Of a stretch of 6,156 nucleotides of DNA, positions 6,151-6,156 are shown in pieces; the stretch's first letter is position 1; each line of letters starts with the position of its first letter. The translations under genes and the position numbers were made by a program. The notes below the pieces were generated by a model, which was not told where the DNA came from, ran no database searches, and worked only from the letters and a program-made list of their open reading frames with translations. Source of the DNA: CAYLNK01 sp964384675 (GTDB lineage: Bacteria > Acidobacteriota > Thermoanaerobaculia > UBA5066); assembly GCA_964384675.1 (NCBI GenBank), contig CAYLNK010000365.1, positions 1 to 6,156 of the forward strand, written 5' to 3'.

Positions 6151-6156
6151 GTCCCG

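Overview
This window is very GC-rich and almost entirely coding. It holds two genes, both on the minus strand, transcribed from the right edge of the window towards the left. The upstream gene (5113-6150, possibly continuing past the window edge) encodes a membrane-anchored Hanks-type protein kinase. Nine bases after its stop codon comes a 1690-residue secreted or surface protein (31-5103). The ribosome binding site of the second gene overlaps the stop codon of the first, so the two are very probably co-transcribed and perhaps translationally coupled. No RNA gene, insertion sequence, CRISPR array or convincing terminator was seen. No stretch above 30 bases lacks a gene.

The large protein has a signal peptide and no cytoplasmic enzyme motif. 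From the N-terminus it shows a beta-rich region that may be a propeller, two Calx-beta-like repeats each with a likely Cys pair, and an Ig-like stretch. Next come about four diverged copies of a beta-sandwich module, a basic linker, a putative Ig (He_PIG-like) domain and a BACON-like domain. It ends in a 128-residue Thr/Pro stalk and a short charged amphipathic tail. This is the build of an extracellular binding or scaffold protein. No ligand can be named.

The kinase has one N-terminal membrane segment followed by four arginines and then the catalytic domain, which should face the cytoplasm. Its catalytic Asp, Mg-binding Asn, DFG Asp, ATP-binding Lys and helix-C Glu are present. Several normally conserved residues are replaced in a pattern that looks systematic rather than decayed. 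Because the membrane segment lies at the window edge and the frame stays open, an extracellular domain could lie just outside.

The organism cannot be named with certainty. High GC, abundant beta-sandwich surface modules with Thr/Pro stalks, BACON domains and eukaryotic-like kinases suggest Acidobacteriota (Thermoanaerobaculia-like), with Myxococcota or a related soil or sediment phylum as alternatives. My working idea is that the pair is a surface sensing or adhesion module, with the kinase inside and the large protein outside. That link rests on gene order only.
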